This document shows, piece by piece, positions 27,919 through 36,493 of a stretch of 64,000 nucleotides of DNA (positions within the stretch are counted from its first letter, which is position 1; every line of letters starts with the position of its first letter). The notes under the pieces are model-generated. The model worked only from the letters and a program-made list of their open reading frames with translations. It was not told the origin of the DNA and did not search any database. The stretch is from RYN-133 sp963708645. GTDB taxonomy: Bacteria > Actinomycetota > Actinomycetes > Mycobacteriales > Jatrophihabitantaceae. The stretch is from NCBI GenBank assembly GCA_963708645.1, contig CAVPTA010000008.1, forward strand, positions 124,001 through 188,000, given 5' to 3'. The position numbers and the translations under genes are program-made.

Positions 27919-30556
27919 TCACTCTCCTTCCCCGATCAGGCCGAGGAACACGTCTTCGAGCGCACGAGTCGCAGGCACGAGCGTGGCCGTGATGCCCGCG
28001 CCGGCGAGCACCTCCGCTGCGCGCGCCGGATCGCCGACGGACAACTGCAGGCCACCGGCGCCGGCGATCTCGGCGGTCGCACCTGCCGCGATCACCTTGC
28101 CCTTGTGCATGACGACGACGTGGGTGCACGTCTGCTCGACCTCGGCGAGCAGGTGGCTCGACACGACGACCGTGCGCCCGGTCTCGGCGTAGCGCTTCAT
28201 GACCTCGCGCATCTCGGCGATCTGCGGCGGGTCGAGGCCGTTGGTCGGCTCGTCGAGCACGAGCAGTTCGGGCAGGCCGAGCATCGCCTGGGCGATGCCG
28301 AGGCGCTGCTTCATGCCATGGCTGTAGGACTTCACGCGCCGGTCGATCGATCCGCCGAGCCCGGCGATCTCGAGTGCGGTGTCGAAGCGCGGCGTCCTCG
28401 TCGGGGCGTCCGGTCGCCGCCCAGAACAGGCGCAGGTTCTCGCGGCCGGACAGGTGCGGCAGGAAGCCCGGCCCTTCGATGAACGCACCGAGCCGGGCGA
28501 GGACGGGCGCTCCCGGCACGACCGGCTCGCCGAACACATGGACGACGCCCTTGGTCGGAGTGATCAACCCGACGAGCACGCGCAGTGTGGTGGTCTTGCC
28601 TGCGCCGTTCGGGCCGAGCAGCCCGACGACCTGACCTCGTTCGACGGTGAAGCTCACGTCGTCGACGGCGCGGTATCCGCCGGAGTACTCCTTGATCAGC
28701 GACTCGATGCTGACCGGGACGCCTGCAAGGTCGGGCCGCGGTTTGAGTGATGTGCGGCGGCGCCGGATGACGAAGCCGACCGCCAGGCCGGTTGCGATCG
28801 CGACGATGACACCGACGATCAACCATGCGGCCGGATGTTCACCGGTCGTCTGCACTGTTCCGCTCGAGGTCGGCACCGTCAGGTTTCCTGATGGTCCGTC
28901 CAGCGCGATCTTGTAGGTGCGGGCGTCCTGCGGCAGTTGGTAGGCGAAATCGGTCGTCGCGACGGTGAGCACGAGACGGTGCCCGGATTGGACGGTGTGC
29001 ACGATCCAGGGCAACCGCACGTTCACCGAGGTCGGCCGGCCGGGCGTCAGCCCGCTCAAGTGCACCGGTGCGACCAGCTGCGACGGAAGCGTGTTCGTGC
29101 CGTCGGACGAGACATCGCGCAGCCCGACGAACAGCGTCGCGTCCGTCGTCGACTTGGGCGTGACGGTCAACCGCACTGACGATCCGCCCGCGATCAGGTA
29201 CGACGACGACAGCGCCGGCGTTGCGAATGTCGCGGTCTGAGCCGGGACCGTGCTCAACGTCGCGGTCGCCTGATCGAGGACGCCGAACGTGCTGAGGATG
29301 CCGCTGAGCCCGGGCACCGCGGTGATCGCGGCGGGCGTGCCGCCGGCGGGCGCGCCGACTTGTTGCGGCGGTCCGGTGAGCGTGAACGACTTCGACTGTT
29401 GCGCGATGCCATCGATACCGGGATAGCCCGACGCCTCACGTATCTGCTGACGCAACCGACCGCTCGACGACGACAGCAGCGCGTCCTGCTCGGAGAAGTC
29501 GAACGGCTGCTTGCCGTGGACGCCCGCGCCGAAGGCGGCGCCGAACCAGTTGAGCATCTGCGAGGTCGCATCGTCCCCACCGCGCGACGAGTCGTCGTGC
29601 CCGCCGCGGCGCCACACGACCTTGACCGGCGTGCCGTTGGCGGCGATGCCGCGCGCGTTGGCATCGGCCTCGCCGAGACCGAACAGCGAGTCCTGCTCGC
29701 CCTGGGTCAGGAGGGTCGGCGCGTGGATGCGGTTGAGGATCGAGGCCGGGCTGGCCTGCGCCATGAGCGTGCGCATCGCGGCGTCGGGAGTGCCGTGCTG
29801 CGCCGCGTTCTGGTACGCGGCGCAGACGTTCGGTGCGAACCGTCCGCACGACGCCGTCCCCTTGGGGACGCCCGGCGGGTCGCTGCGCTGCGACGAGTCG
29901 ATCGTGCCGCCGAGGTTCGCCGAGAACGCGTTACCGAACAGCGTGCCGGCCCACAACTTCTTGAACACGCCCGGACCATTACCCGCCGCGTTCGGGAACA
30001 GCGCGTGCGAGAGGTCGTTCCAAGTGATGTCGGCCGCGACCGCCTTGATGCGCTGGTCGTAGCCGGCGAGCAGCAACGCGAGCCCGCCGCCGTACGAGCT
30101 TCCGGCGACCGCGATCTTCGTCTTGTCGACCTGCGGCAGCGACGTCAGGTAGTTGACGAGCAACTCCGCGTCGTGCACTTCGAACGACGGTGAGTCGAAG
30201 TGGATCAATCCGCCCGAGTCGCCGAACCCGCGTGCTGTGTATGCGAGCACGACGTAGCCGTGCTGAGCCAGAGTCTGTGCCGTGCCGGCCAGATCGCTCT
30301 TGTCGCCGCCGAAACCCTGCGCAAGCAGCACCGCCGGAGCCGGCGTCGTGTCAGGCAGATAGAGCGCGGTGTCGAGCTTGACCGCCGTGCCGTCCGGCTC
30401 GGACGTGCCGTTGATCATCTTGTCGACCGTGCGATAGCCGGCGGACGAGCTCGAAATGCCGACTACGACGAGCGTGGCAATCAGCACGACGACGATCGCC
30501 AGGGGGATGAACACCTTGCGCGTGCGCAGCCTGCTCCACAGCTCCGCCCGTCTCAT
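27919..30556 (-). CDS. Membrane-anchored X-Pro-peptidase-like hydrolase fused to an ABC ATPase, with a frameshift
   Basis: About 878 residues in four parts. A membrane helix at residues 14-33. An extracellular alpha/beta hydrolase of S15/CocE type (about 40-400) with nucleophile elbow AGSSYGGG (Ser154) and WRRGGHDDSSRGG near the catalytic His, plus a jelly-roll-like C-terminal domain to about 560. A second helix at about 570-595. Finally a cytoplasmic ABC ATPase from about 610: Walker A GPNGAGKTTTLR, signature region SHGMKQRLGIAQAM and Walker B LLVLDEPTNGLD. The frame breaks near 28394 between D-E-D-A and R-F-D-T; removing one base gives 879 codons. Pairs with the permease at 26967. Confidence 0.88.
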
Positions 30557-30629
30557 TCAGTCAGCGTACGGATCACTGGTGAGACCGGCCGTCGGGGTAG
30601 TCCCCCAAATCGGCCCTGATCAATGTGGT

Positions 30630-31118
30630 TCAGAGTTCTTTCTGAAGTGCTTCGTCCTTGGCCATCGCCACATCGCGCAGTTCGCGCTGGTAGGCGATCA
30701 GCTTCTCGGTGACCGCGCCGTCGGATGCGCCGAGGATGCGGGCGGCGAGCAGGCCGGCGTTGCGCGCGTTGCCGATGCCGACGGTGGCGACCGGAATGCC
30801 ACCGGGCATCTGCACGATCGAGAGCAGCGAGTCCATCCCGTCGAGGTACTTGAGCGGCACCGGCACGCCGATCACGGGCAGCGTCGTCAGCGAGGCGACC
30901 ATGCCGGGCAGATGCGCTGCTCCCCCGGCGCCGGCGATGATCACCTTGATGCCGCGCCCGGCCGCCTCGGCGGCGAAGCGGGTCATCTCGATCGGCATGC
31001 GGTGCGCCGACACGACGTGCACCTCGTGGTCGACGCCCAGCGCGCGCAACTCGTCCGCGGCAGGTTTCATGGTCGGCCAGTCGGAATCGCTGCCCATGAT
31101 GATCGCGACGTCAGCCAC
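30630..31118 (-). CDS. purE: 5-(carboxyamino)imidazole ribonucleotide mutase PurE
   Basis: Purine biosynthesis: converts N5-CAIR to CAIR. 162 residues, the usual size. IIMGSDSDWPTM at the start, VVSAHRMP with the catalytic His, and AGAGGAAHLPGM and GVPVPLKYLDGMDSLLSIVQMP are family signatures. Starts at a GTG with GGGAGGGGG about 7 nt upstream. Lies downstream of purK in the same direction, but 155 nt containing repeats and a hairpin separate them, so coupling may be weak. Confidence 0.96.
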   Translation of the reverse strand: MADVAIIMGSDSDWPTMKPAADELRALGVDHEVHVVSAHRMPIEMTRFAAEAAGRGIKVIIAGAGGAAHLPGMVASLTTLPVIGVPVPLKYLDGMDSLLSIVQMPGGIPVATVGIGNARNAGLLAARILGASDGAVTEKLIAYQRELRDVAMAKDEALQKEL

Positions 31119-31139
31119 GTCCGTCCCCCTCCCGACTTT

Positions 31140-31166
31140 GCCCCGTCAATGTGAGCTGGGACGGCC
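31140..31166. repeat. 27-bp direct repeat, copy 1 (purK-purE spacer)
   Basis: A 27-mer beginning GCCCCGTCAATGTGAG recurs exactly 73 bp away at 31213-31239. It lies 22 nt upstream of purE. Both copies are in the same orientation. Confidence 0.9.
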
Positions 31167-31183
31167 GACTAACTGACATTCGC

Positions 31184-31217
31184 GGGGCGAAGCGGCGGAC
31201 CGCGCCGGCTTCGCCCC
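31184..31217. terminator. 10-bp perfect hairpin between purK and purE
   Basis: GGGGCGAAGC at 31184-31193 pairs perfectly with GCTTCGCCCC at 31208-31217 around a 14-nt loop. No U-tract follows, so factor-independent termination is only possible. It could act as an attenuating or processing hairpin between purK and purE. Its right arm runs into the second 27-bp repeat. Confidence 0.4.
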
Positions 31218-31239
31218 GTCAATGTGAGCTGGGACGGCC
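31213..31239. repeat. 27-bp direct repeat, copy 2 (purK-purE spacer)
   Basis: Identical to the copy at 31140-31166. The duplicated unit may extend imperfectly on either side. It lies 34 nt past the purK stop. Confidence 0.9.
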
Positions 31240-31273
31240 CCGCAGCGCGGATTGGCGGGGCAAAGCGCCGGGG

Positions 31274-32446
31274 TCATGCGCGGTCTCCGTTGGCGAGGTA
31301 GTCGGCGGCGGCGGCGGCGCGGGCGCGGACCGAGTCGAGGTCGGCGCCGAGTGCGGTCACGTGGCCGACCTTGCGGCCGGGACGGAATCCCTTGCCGTAC
31401 AGATGGATCTTCACGTCCGGCCACTTCGCCATGCAGTGATGCACCCGCTCGTCGATGCCCTTCGGGACGACGCCGTCGGGGCCGCCGAGCAGGTTCGCCA
31501 TCACGACGACCGGCGCGGTGAGCGAGGTCGCGCCGAGCGGGTAGTCGAGCACGGCGCGCAGGTGCTGTTCGAACTGCGACGTGCGCGCGCCCTCGATCGT
31601 CCAGTGCGCCGAGTTGTGCGGACGCATCGCGAGTTCGTTGACCAGCAGCCGCCCGTCGGTGGTCTCGAACAGCTCGACCGCGAGGACGCCGGTCACGCCG
31701 AGTTCGGACGCGAGGCGCAGCGCGAGTTGCTGCGCCTCGTCCGAGAGCTCTTCGGACAGGTCCGGCGCCGGCGCGATCACCTCGACGCAGATGCCGTCGC
31801 GCTGCACGGTCTCGACGACCGGCCAGACCGCGCCCTGGCCGAACGGCGACCGCGCGACGTCGGCGGCGAGTTCGCGCGCGATCGGCACCTTCTCTTCGGC
31901 GATGAGCGGGCGTGCCTGCCCCAAGCAGTCGGCGAGCACCGCCGCTGCGTCGATCGCATTGCCGATGACCCACACGCCCTTGCCGTCGTAGCCGCCGCGG
32001 GCGGCCTTGAGCACGAGCGGCCAGCCGACCTGCCCGGCGAACTCGTCCAGATCGGCCGGCGACTCGATGCGCCGCCACCGCGGGCACGCGATGTCCAGGT
32101 CGGACAGCCGCGTGCGCATCTCGGCCTTGTCCTGGGCGAACCGCAGCGCGTCCGCACCCGGATGGACGGCCACCCCGTCGGCGGCCAGCGCGGCGATGTG
32201 CTCGTTCGGGACGTGCTCGTGGTCCCAGGTGACGACGTCGCAGCCGCCTGCGAAGCGACGCAGATCCTCCAGCGAGCGGTAGTCGCCGACCTCGACGTCG
32301 TGGGCGACGAGTGCGGCGCCGTCGTCGGGCGAATCGGCCAGGATCCGCAGCGACTGGCCCAGCGCGATCGCGGCCTGGTGGGTCATCCGCGCCAATTGCC
32401 CGGCCCCGACCATGCCTACGACGGGCAGTCCGGTGCGGGCGTCCAC
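31274..32446 (-). CDS. purK: 5-(carboxyamino)imidazole ribonucleotide synthase PurK
   Basis: ATP-grasp enzyme making N5-CAIR from AIR, ATP and bicarbonate. 390 residues. The N-terminal VGMVGAGQLARMTHQAA is the characteristic PurK start. The ATP-grasp core has WPLVLKAARGGYDGKGVWVI, and LLVNELAMRPHNSAHWTIE contains metal ligands and the NELAxRPHNSGH-like signature. Upstream of purE, as in most actinobacteria, and divergent from the GtrA gene at 32506. Confidence 0.96.
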   Translation of the reverse strand: MDARTGLPVVGMVGAGQLARMTHQAAIALGQSLRILADSPDDGAALVAHDVEVGDYRSLEDLRRFAGGCDVVTWDHEHVPNEHIAALAADGVAVHPGADALRFAQDKAEMRTRLSDLDIACPRWRRIESPADLDEFAGQVGWPLVLKAARGGYDGKGVWVIGNAIDAAAVLADCLGQARPLIAEEKVPIARELAADVARSPFGQGAVWPVVETVQRDGICVEVIAPAPDLSEELSDEAQQLALRLASELGVTGVLAVELFETTDGRLLVNELAMRPHNSAHWTIEGARTSQFEQHLRAVLDYPLGATSLTAPVVVMANLLGGPDGVVPKGIDERVHHCMAKWPDVKIHLYGKGFRPGRKVGHVTALGADLDSVRARAAAAADYLANGDRA

Positions 32447-32505
32447 AAAAGAGAGCTTAGAGCGCTACGGGGTTGGGGCCCTGCTGCTGGGTAGGATCCG
32501 CACTG

Positions 32506-33018
32506 ATGACCACCACCCCGACCCGACTCAGCATGCGCGAGCGCCTGCAGGTTTACCTGCGCGACTCGTGGCGCGTGCTGCTGAAGGAAGTCAGCGCCTT
32601 CGGCCTGATCGGGATCGTCGCGCTCGGCATCGATTTCGGAGTGTTCGCCTGGCTCGCGCCGCACGGCGCCGTCAAGGCGAAGCTCATCTCGGCCACCCTG
32701 TCGACGACGTTCGCCTACATCGGCAACCGGTACCTGTCCTTCTCTCACCGGGCCCGGACGAGCATCGCGCGTGAGACGGCGTTCTTCTTCGGCATCAACG
32801 CGATCACGCTGCTGTTCTCGCTCGGCTGCATCGCGTTCTTCGTTTACGGACTCAATTACGCGCACGGCAGCGCGATGGTGTTCTTCGTCAACGTCGGCAC
32901 GATCGCGGTCGGCACGCTGTTCCGGTTCTGGTCGTACAAGCGGTTCGTGTTCCTGCATCCGGACAAGGTGCACCTGCACGCGCACGGCCCGGCGCTCGAC
33001 GCCGAACTGGCCGAATAG
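32506..33018 (+). CDS. GtrA family membrane protein
   Basis: 170 residues with four predicted membrane helices (about residues 30-50, 60-78, 95-115 and 120-140), the GtrA/DPMS topology. FGLIGIVALGIDFGVFAWL and a C-terminal FRFWSYKRFVF are family signatures. GtrA proteins are linked to flipping of polyprenyl-linked sugars or to glycosylation. The ATG at 32506 (MTTTPTRLSMRER) precedes a basic cytoplasmic N-terminus. The gene next to purK is conserved in mycobacteria and relatives. Ends 1 nt before the convergent gene at 33020. Confidence 0.88.
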   Translation: MTTTPTRLSMRERLQVYLRDSWRVLLKEVSAFGLIGIVALGIDFGVFAWLAPHGAVKAKLISATLSTTFAYIGNRYLSFSHRARTSIARETAFFFGINAITLLFSLGCIAFFVYGLNYAHGSAMVFFVNVGTIAVGTLFRFWSYKRFVFLHPDKVHLHAHGPALDAELAE

Positions 33019-33019
33019 C

Positions 33020-33487
33020 TCAGTCGCCGCCGCCGATGTCGGTGGCGTAAGCCTCGTAGATCAGATCGGCGCCGCGCTGACGGTGGCGGACGATGCGTCC
33101 GAGCACGCTGGTGCCCTGTTCGCGCAGGTCGGTGACGTCGGACGGGGCGACGGGCGCATCCGAAGCGGCTGCGAGCGCGGCGATGTCGGCGGCGATGGTC
33201 TTGTGCTCCTCAACTAGGGCCGCGACCTGGTTGGCCAACCGCAGGTCGCCGTCCAGGATCGTCTCGTGCAGCCCGTCCGGACCCTCGGTCACCTCGACAT
33301 GCAGCGCGAACTCGGACGCGAGCCGGTCGACCGTCTCGTGCAGGCGTTCACCCCAGACGACCGCGCGGTTCGAGCCCGGCGAGGCGAGCGCGCTCTCGAC
33401 AGCAGCGAGGGTTTCGCGCAGTTCTGCACGCCGGCGGCGGACCGCATCAACGGCCTCACGCTGACGGGCCTGCGTGCTCATATCCAT
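33020..33487 (-). CDS. Hypothetical helical protein, possibly hemerythrin-like
   Basis: 155 residues, mostly predicted helix. Conserved-looking His/Glu positions (LHETVDRLASEFALHVEVTE, EEHKTIAADI, RHRQRGADLIYEAYATDIGG) suggest a four-helix bundle that could bind a di-iron centre, but the exact hemerythrin spacing is not clear. The ATG at 33487 is preceded by GGAGG at 7 nt, and this ribosome site sets the start. It lies 125 nt downstream of the MocR gene, in the same direction. Function unknown. Confidence 0.65.
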   Translation of the reverse strand: MDMSTQARQREAVDAVRRRRAELRETLAAVESALASPGSNRAVVWGERLHETVDRLASEFALHVEVTEGPDGLHETILDGDLRLANQVAALVEEHKTIAADIAALAAASDAPVAPSDVTDLREQGTSVLGRIVRHRQRGADLIYEAYATDIGGGD

Positions 33488-33612
33488 ACGGGTGCCTCCT
33501 GGGAGGTTCGCCGTGGTGCGGGATTTCATGCTGAGCCAGCCGGGGCAGTTCGTAAATACCCATCGCGGCGTGGCGACACAATCGCAACGCCTGGGCACAG
33601 CCGGCGCCAAGC

Positions 33613-34942
33613 TCACACCGAGATTCGGACGGCCCCTCGTGCGGCTTCCGCGATCGCCCGCGCAACCGTGTCGTAGTCGGCGTCGAGCAGCCCGGCGGTG
33701 ACCCGGATGTGTGGCGCCTGACCCGGGAGCACCGCGAACGGAGCTCCGGGCGCGACCCCGATGCCCTGCCCGGCCAATCGCACGACCGTGGCGGTCTCGT
33801 CGACGACCGGCACCCAGATGTTGATGCCGTCCGTCCCGCCGACCGCGACACCCTCGGTCGCGAGCGCGCCGACCAGCCGTGCGCGTCGCTCGCCATAGGC
33901 CACGCGGGCTCGGGCGACGCTCTTGATCGAGGACGGGTCTGTCAACAGCGCGAGCAGCACACGTTGCAGCAACCGGCTGCTCCATCCCTGACCGAGCTGG
34001 CGCAACATCATGACCCGTGCCGCGAGCTCGGCGGGCGCCGACAGCGCCGCGAGCCGCAGATCCGGGCCGTGCGACTTGGCGAAGCTGCGCACATGGACGG
34101 TGCGTTCGGGCGCCCACGTCCCGATGCTGATCGGGTCGGCCGAGGCGACCGCACCGGACGAATCGTCCTCGACGACGACGGCGTTCGAGCGGCGGGAGAC
34201 CGCGGCGAGTTCTTCGGCACGCTCGCGCGTCAGCGACACGCCCGTCGGGTTCTGCGCGCGAGGTTGCAGATAGCACCGCGCTCACCCGTCCGGCCGCGCG
34301 CAGCCCGTCTGCCGACATACCGGCTGCGTCGACCGGGACGCCGACCACGGTCGCGCCGGCTGCCTCGAGCAGGTCGAGCAGCGGCGGGAAGCACGGGTGC
34401 TCGACGGCCACCCGATCGCCGACCTCGACCAGCACGCGGGTGACCAGCTCTAGACCGTCCATCGCACCGTCGACGACGGTCAGCTCGTCCGGCCGATACG
34501 GCCAGTCAGCGCGCAACACCTCGGCCAGCTCCGGGACGACCGGAGCATCGAGGTAGCTGCTCGGCGTCGCCGCGCTGCGCAGCGAGGCAACGGCACGTGA
34601 CAAGCCGGGCAGCAGCGCCGGGTCGGGCACACCGGTCGACAGGTCGAGGCGGAACGCGTTGGTGCGGTCGAGTGCACGCTGGTAGCGCGGCGAGCCTGTG
34701 CGCTGCCGGTCGGCGATGGTCGTGCCGCGCCGCCCGTCCGTGCGGATCGTGCCGGCGCGGGCCAGCAGCGACCAGGCAGCGCTCACGGTCGTCGGCGAGA
34801 GGCCGAGCTCGGTCGCGACCGTGCGGATCGGGGGCAGCCGGTCGCCCGCGCTCAGCGCGCCCTCGCGCACCGCCCGGCTGATCGCGCTCGCCAGCCCGCG
34901 CGCCGACGGGTCGTCCAGACGATCGCGCACACCCTCCAGCAC
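33613..34942 (-). CDS. MocR-type GntR/aminotransferase-like transcriptional regulator, with a frameshift
   Basis: About 442 residues. The N-terminal GntR winged helix (residues 10-75: GALSAGDRLPPIRTVATELGLSPTTVSAAWSLL) is followed by an aminotransferase class I-like domain. FLDLLEAAGATVV-like PLLDLLEAAGATVVGVPVD, PRAQNPTG and the PLP-Lys region HVRSFAKSHGPDLRLA are seen. The frame breaks at 34273; dropping one C gives AVYLQPRAQNPTGVSL. It starts at a GTG directly abutting the palindrome at 34943-34960 and is divergent from mmsA and the aminotransferase gene, the usual context for MocR regulators of amine or amino-acid catabolism. Confidence 0.9.
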
Positions 34943-34960
34943 TTTTGTAACGTAGCAAAA
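34943..34960. promoter_or_regulatory. Palindrome between the MocR regulator and mmsA
   Basis: TTTTG-TA-ACGT-AG-CAAAA: an 18-bp AT-rich palindrome with perfect outer and central arms in otherwise GC-rich DNA. It directly abuts the regulator's GTG and lies 42 nt from the mmsA ATG. A likely operator for the MocR protein, controlling both directions (inference). Confidence 0.55.
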
Positions 34961-35002
34961 CTTCTATTGTGCGGTACAGATTGCGCTCCTACCGTGGCAG
35001 TC

Positions 35003-36493
35003 ATGAGTACGCGCATTTCGCACTGGATCGACGGAAAGATCACCGCCGGGACCTCCGGCCGCACCGCAGCCGTGTTCAATCCGGCCACGGGACTGCAGAG
35101 TGGCGAGGTCGACCTCGCCGGCACCGCCGAAGTCGACGCGGCGGTTGCCAGCGCCAAGGCGGCCGCGCCCGAATGGCGCGCCGCCTCGCTGTCACGCCGC
35201 AGCGGGGTGCTGTTCGCGTTCCGCCAACTGCTGCACGACAACGCTGACGAGCTCGCCAAGATTTTGACCGCCGAGCACGGCAAGGTGCTCGCGGACGCCC
35301 ACGGCGAGATCGCCCGCGGGCTCGAGAACGTCGAATACGCCTGCGGCGTACCCGAGCTGATGAAGGGCGGTTACAGCGAGCAGGCCGGCACGGGCGTCGA
35401 TGTCTACTCGATCCGCCAGCCGCTCGGCGTCGTCGCTGGAATCACCCCGTTCAACTTCCCGGCGATGGTGCCGTTGTGGATGTGCGCGAACGCGATCGCG
35501 ACCGGCAACGCGTTCATCCTCAAGCCGTCGGAGAAAGACCCGTCGTCGGCGCTGTTCCTCGCCGACCTGTGGAAGCGCGCCGGCCTGCCGGACGGTGTGT
35601 TCACCGTCGTGCACGGCGACAAGGAAGCTGTCGACGCAATCCTCGCGCACCCCGACATCGCCGCGGTCAGCTTCGTCGGCTCGACCCCGATCGCGAAGTA
35701 CATCTACGAAACGGGGACGGCTGCGGGCAAGCGGGTGCAGGCCCTCGGCGGCGCGAAGAACCACATGGTCGTGCTACCCGACGCCGACGTCGACATGGCC
35801 GCCGACGCTGCGGTGTCAGCGGCCTACGGCGCGGCAGGCGAACGGTGCATGGCGGTGTCGGTCGCAGTCGCTGTCGGCGACGTCGGCGATCCGCTCGTCG
35901 ACGCGATCGCCGCGCGGTTGCCCAAGCTCCGTGTGGGCGACGGCATGGATCCCGACTCCGAGATGGGCCCGCTCATCACCCGCGAGCACCGCGACAAGGT
36001 GGCCGGATACATCGCGTCCGGCGCGCAGAGCGGAGCGAGCGTCGTGGTCGACGGACGCGAGAGCGACGTCCCGTCCGACGGGTTCTTCCTGGGCACGACA
36101 TTGCTCGACAAGGTGACGCCCGAGATGGAGGTCTATCGCGACGAGATCTTCGGGCCCGTGCTGTGCGTCGTCCGCGCCGACAGCTACGACGAGGCAGTGC
36201 GCCTGATCAACGCGAACGACTTCGCCAACGGCGTCGCGATCTTCACCCGCGACGGTGGAGCCGCTCGGCGGTTCCAGTTCGACATCGAGGTCGGCATGGT
36301 CGGCATCAACGTCCCGATCCCGGTGCCGGTGTCGTACTACTCGTTCGGCGGTTGGAAGAACTCGCTGTTCGGCGACACCCACATGTACGGCCCCGAGGGT
36401 GTCAACTTCTACACCCGTGGCAAGGTCGTGACGTCACGGTGGCCCGACCCGGCCACGTCCACTATCGACCTGGGATTCCCGAGGACGCGCTGA
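35003..36493 (+). CDS. mmsA: CoA-acylating methylmalonate-semialdehyde dehydrogenase
   Basis: Oxidises (methyl)malonate semialdehyde to propionyl-CoA or acetyl-CoA with CO2 release. 496 residues of the aldehyde dehydrogenase fold. GITPFNFPAMVPLWM and ILKPSEKDPSS bind cofactor, SFVGSTPIAKYIYE follows, and AAGERCMAVS places the catalytic Cys at residue 282. PIPVPVSYYSFGGWKNSLFGDTHMYG is typical of MmsA. The ATG at 35003 begins just before the conserved SHWIDG. Its stop overlaps the aminotransferase start by 1 nt, indicating a coupled operon, and the MocR gene is divergent. Confidence 0.94.
   Translation: MSTRISHWIDGKITAGTSGRTAAVFNPATGLQSGEVDLAGTAEVDAAVASAKAAAPEWRAASLSRRSGVLFAFRQLLHDNADELAKILTAEHGKVLADAHGEIARGLENVEYACGVPELMKGGYSEQAGTGVDVYSIRQPLGVVAGITPFNFPAMVPLWMCANAIATGNAFILKPSEKDPSSALFLADLWKRAGLPDGVFTVVHGDKEAVDAILAHPDIAAVSFVGSTPIAKYIYETGTAAGKRVQALGGAKNHMVVLPDADVDMAADAAVSAAYGAAGERCMAVSVAVAVGDVGDPLVDAIAARLPKLRVGDGMDPDSEMGPLITREHRDKVAGYIASGAQSGASVVVDGRESDVPSDGFFLGTTLLDKVTPEMEVYRDEIFGPVLCVVRADSYDEAVRLINANDFANGVAIFTRDGGAARRFQFDIEVGMVGINVPIPVPVSYYSFGGWKNSLFGDTHMYGPEGVNFYTRGKVVTSRWPDPATSTIDLGFPRTR

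Noticed and set aside
30456..32494. Long plus-strand frames opposite purE and purK
   Set aside because: Shadows of clearly identified purE and purK; Arg/Ala-rich with no motifs.
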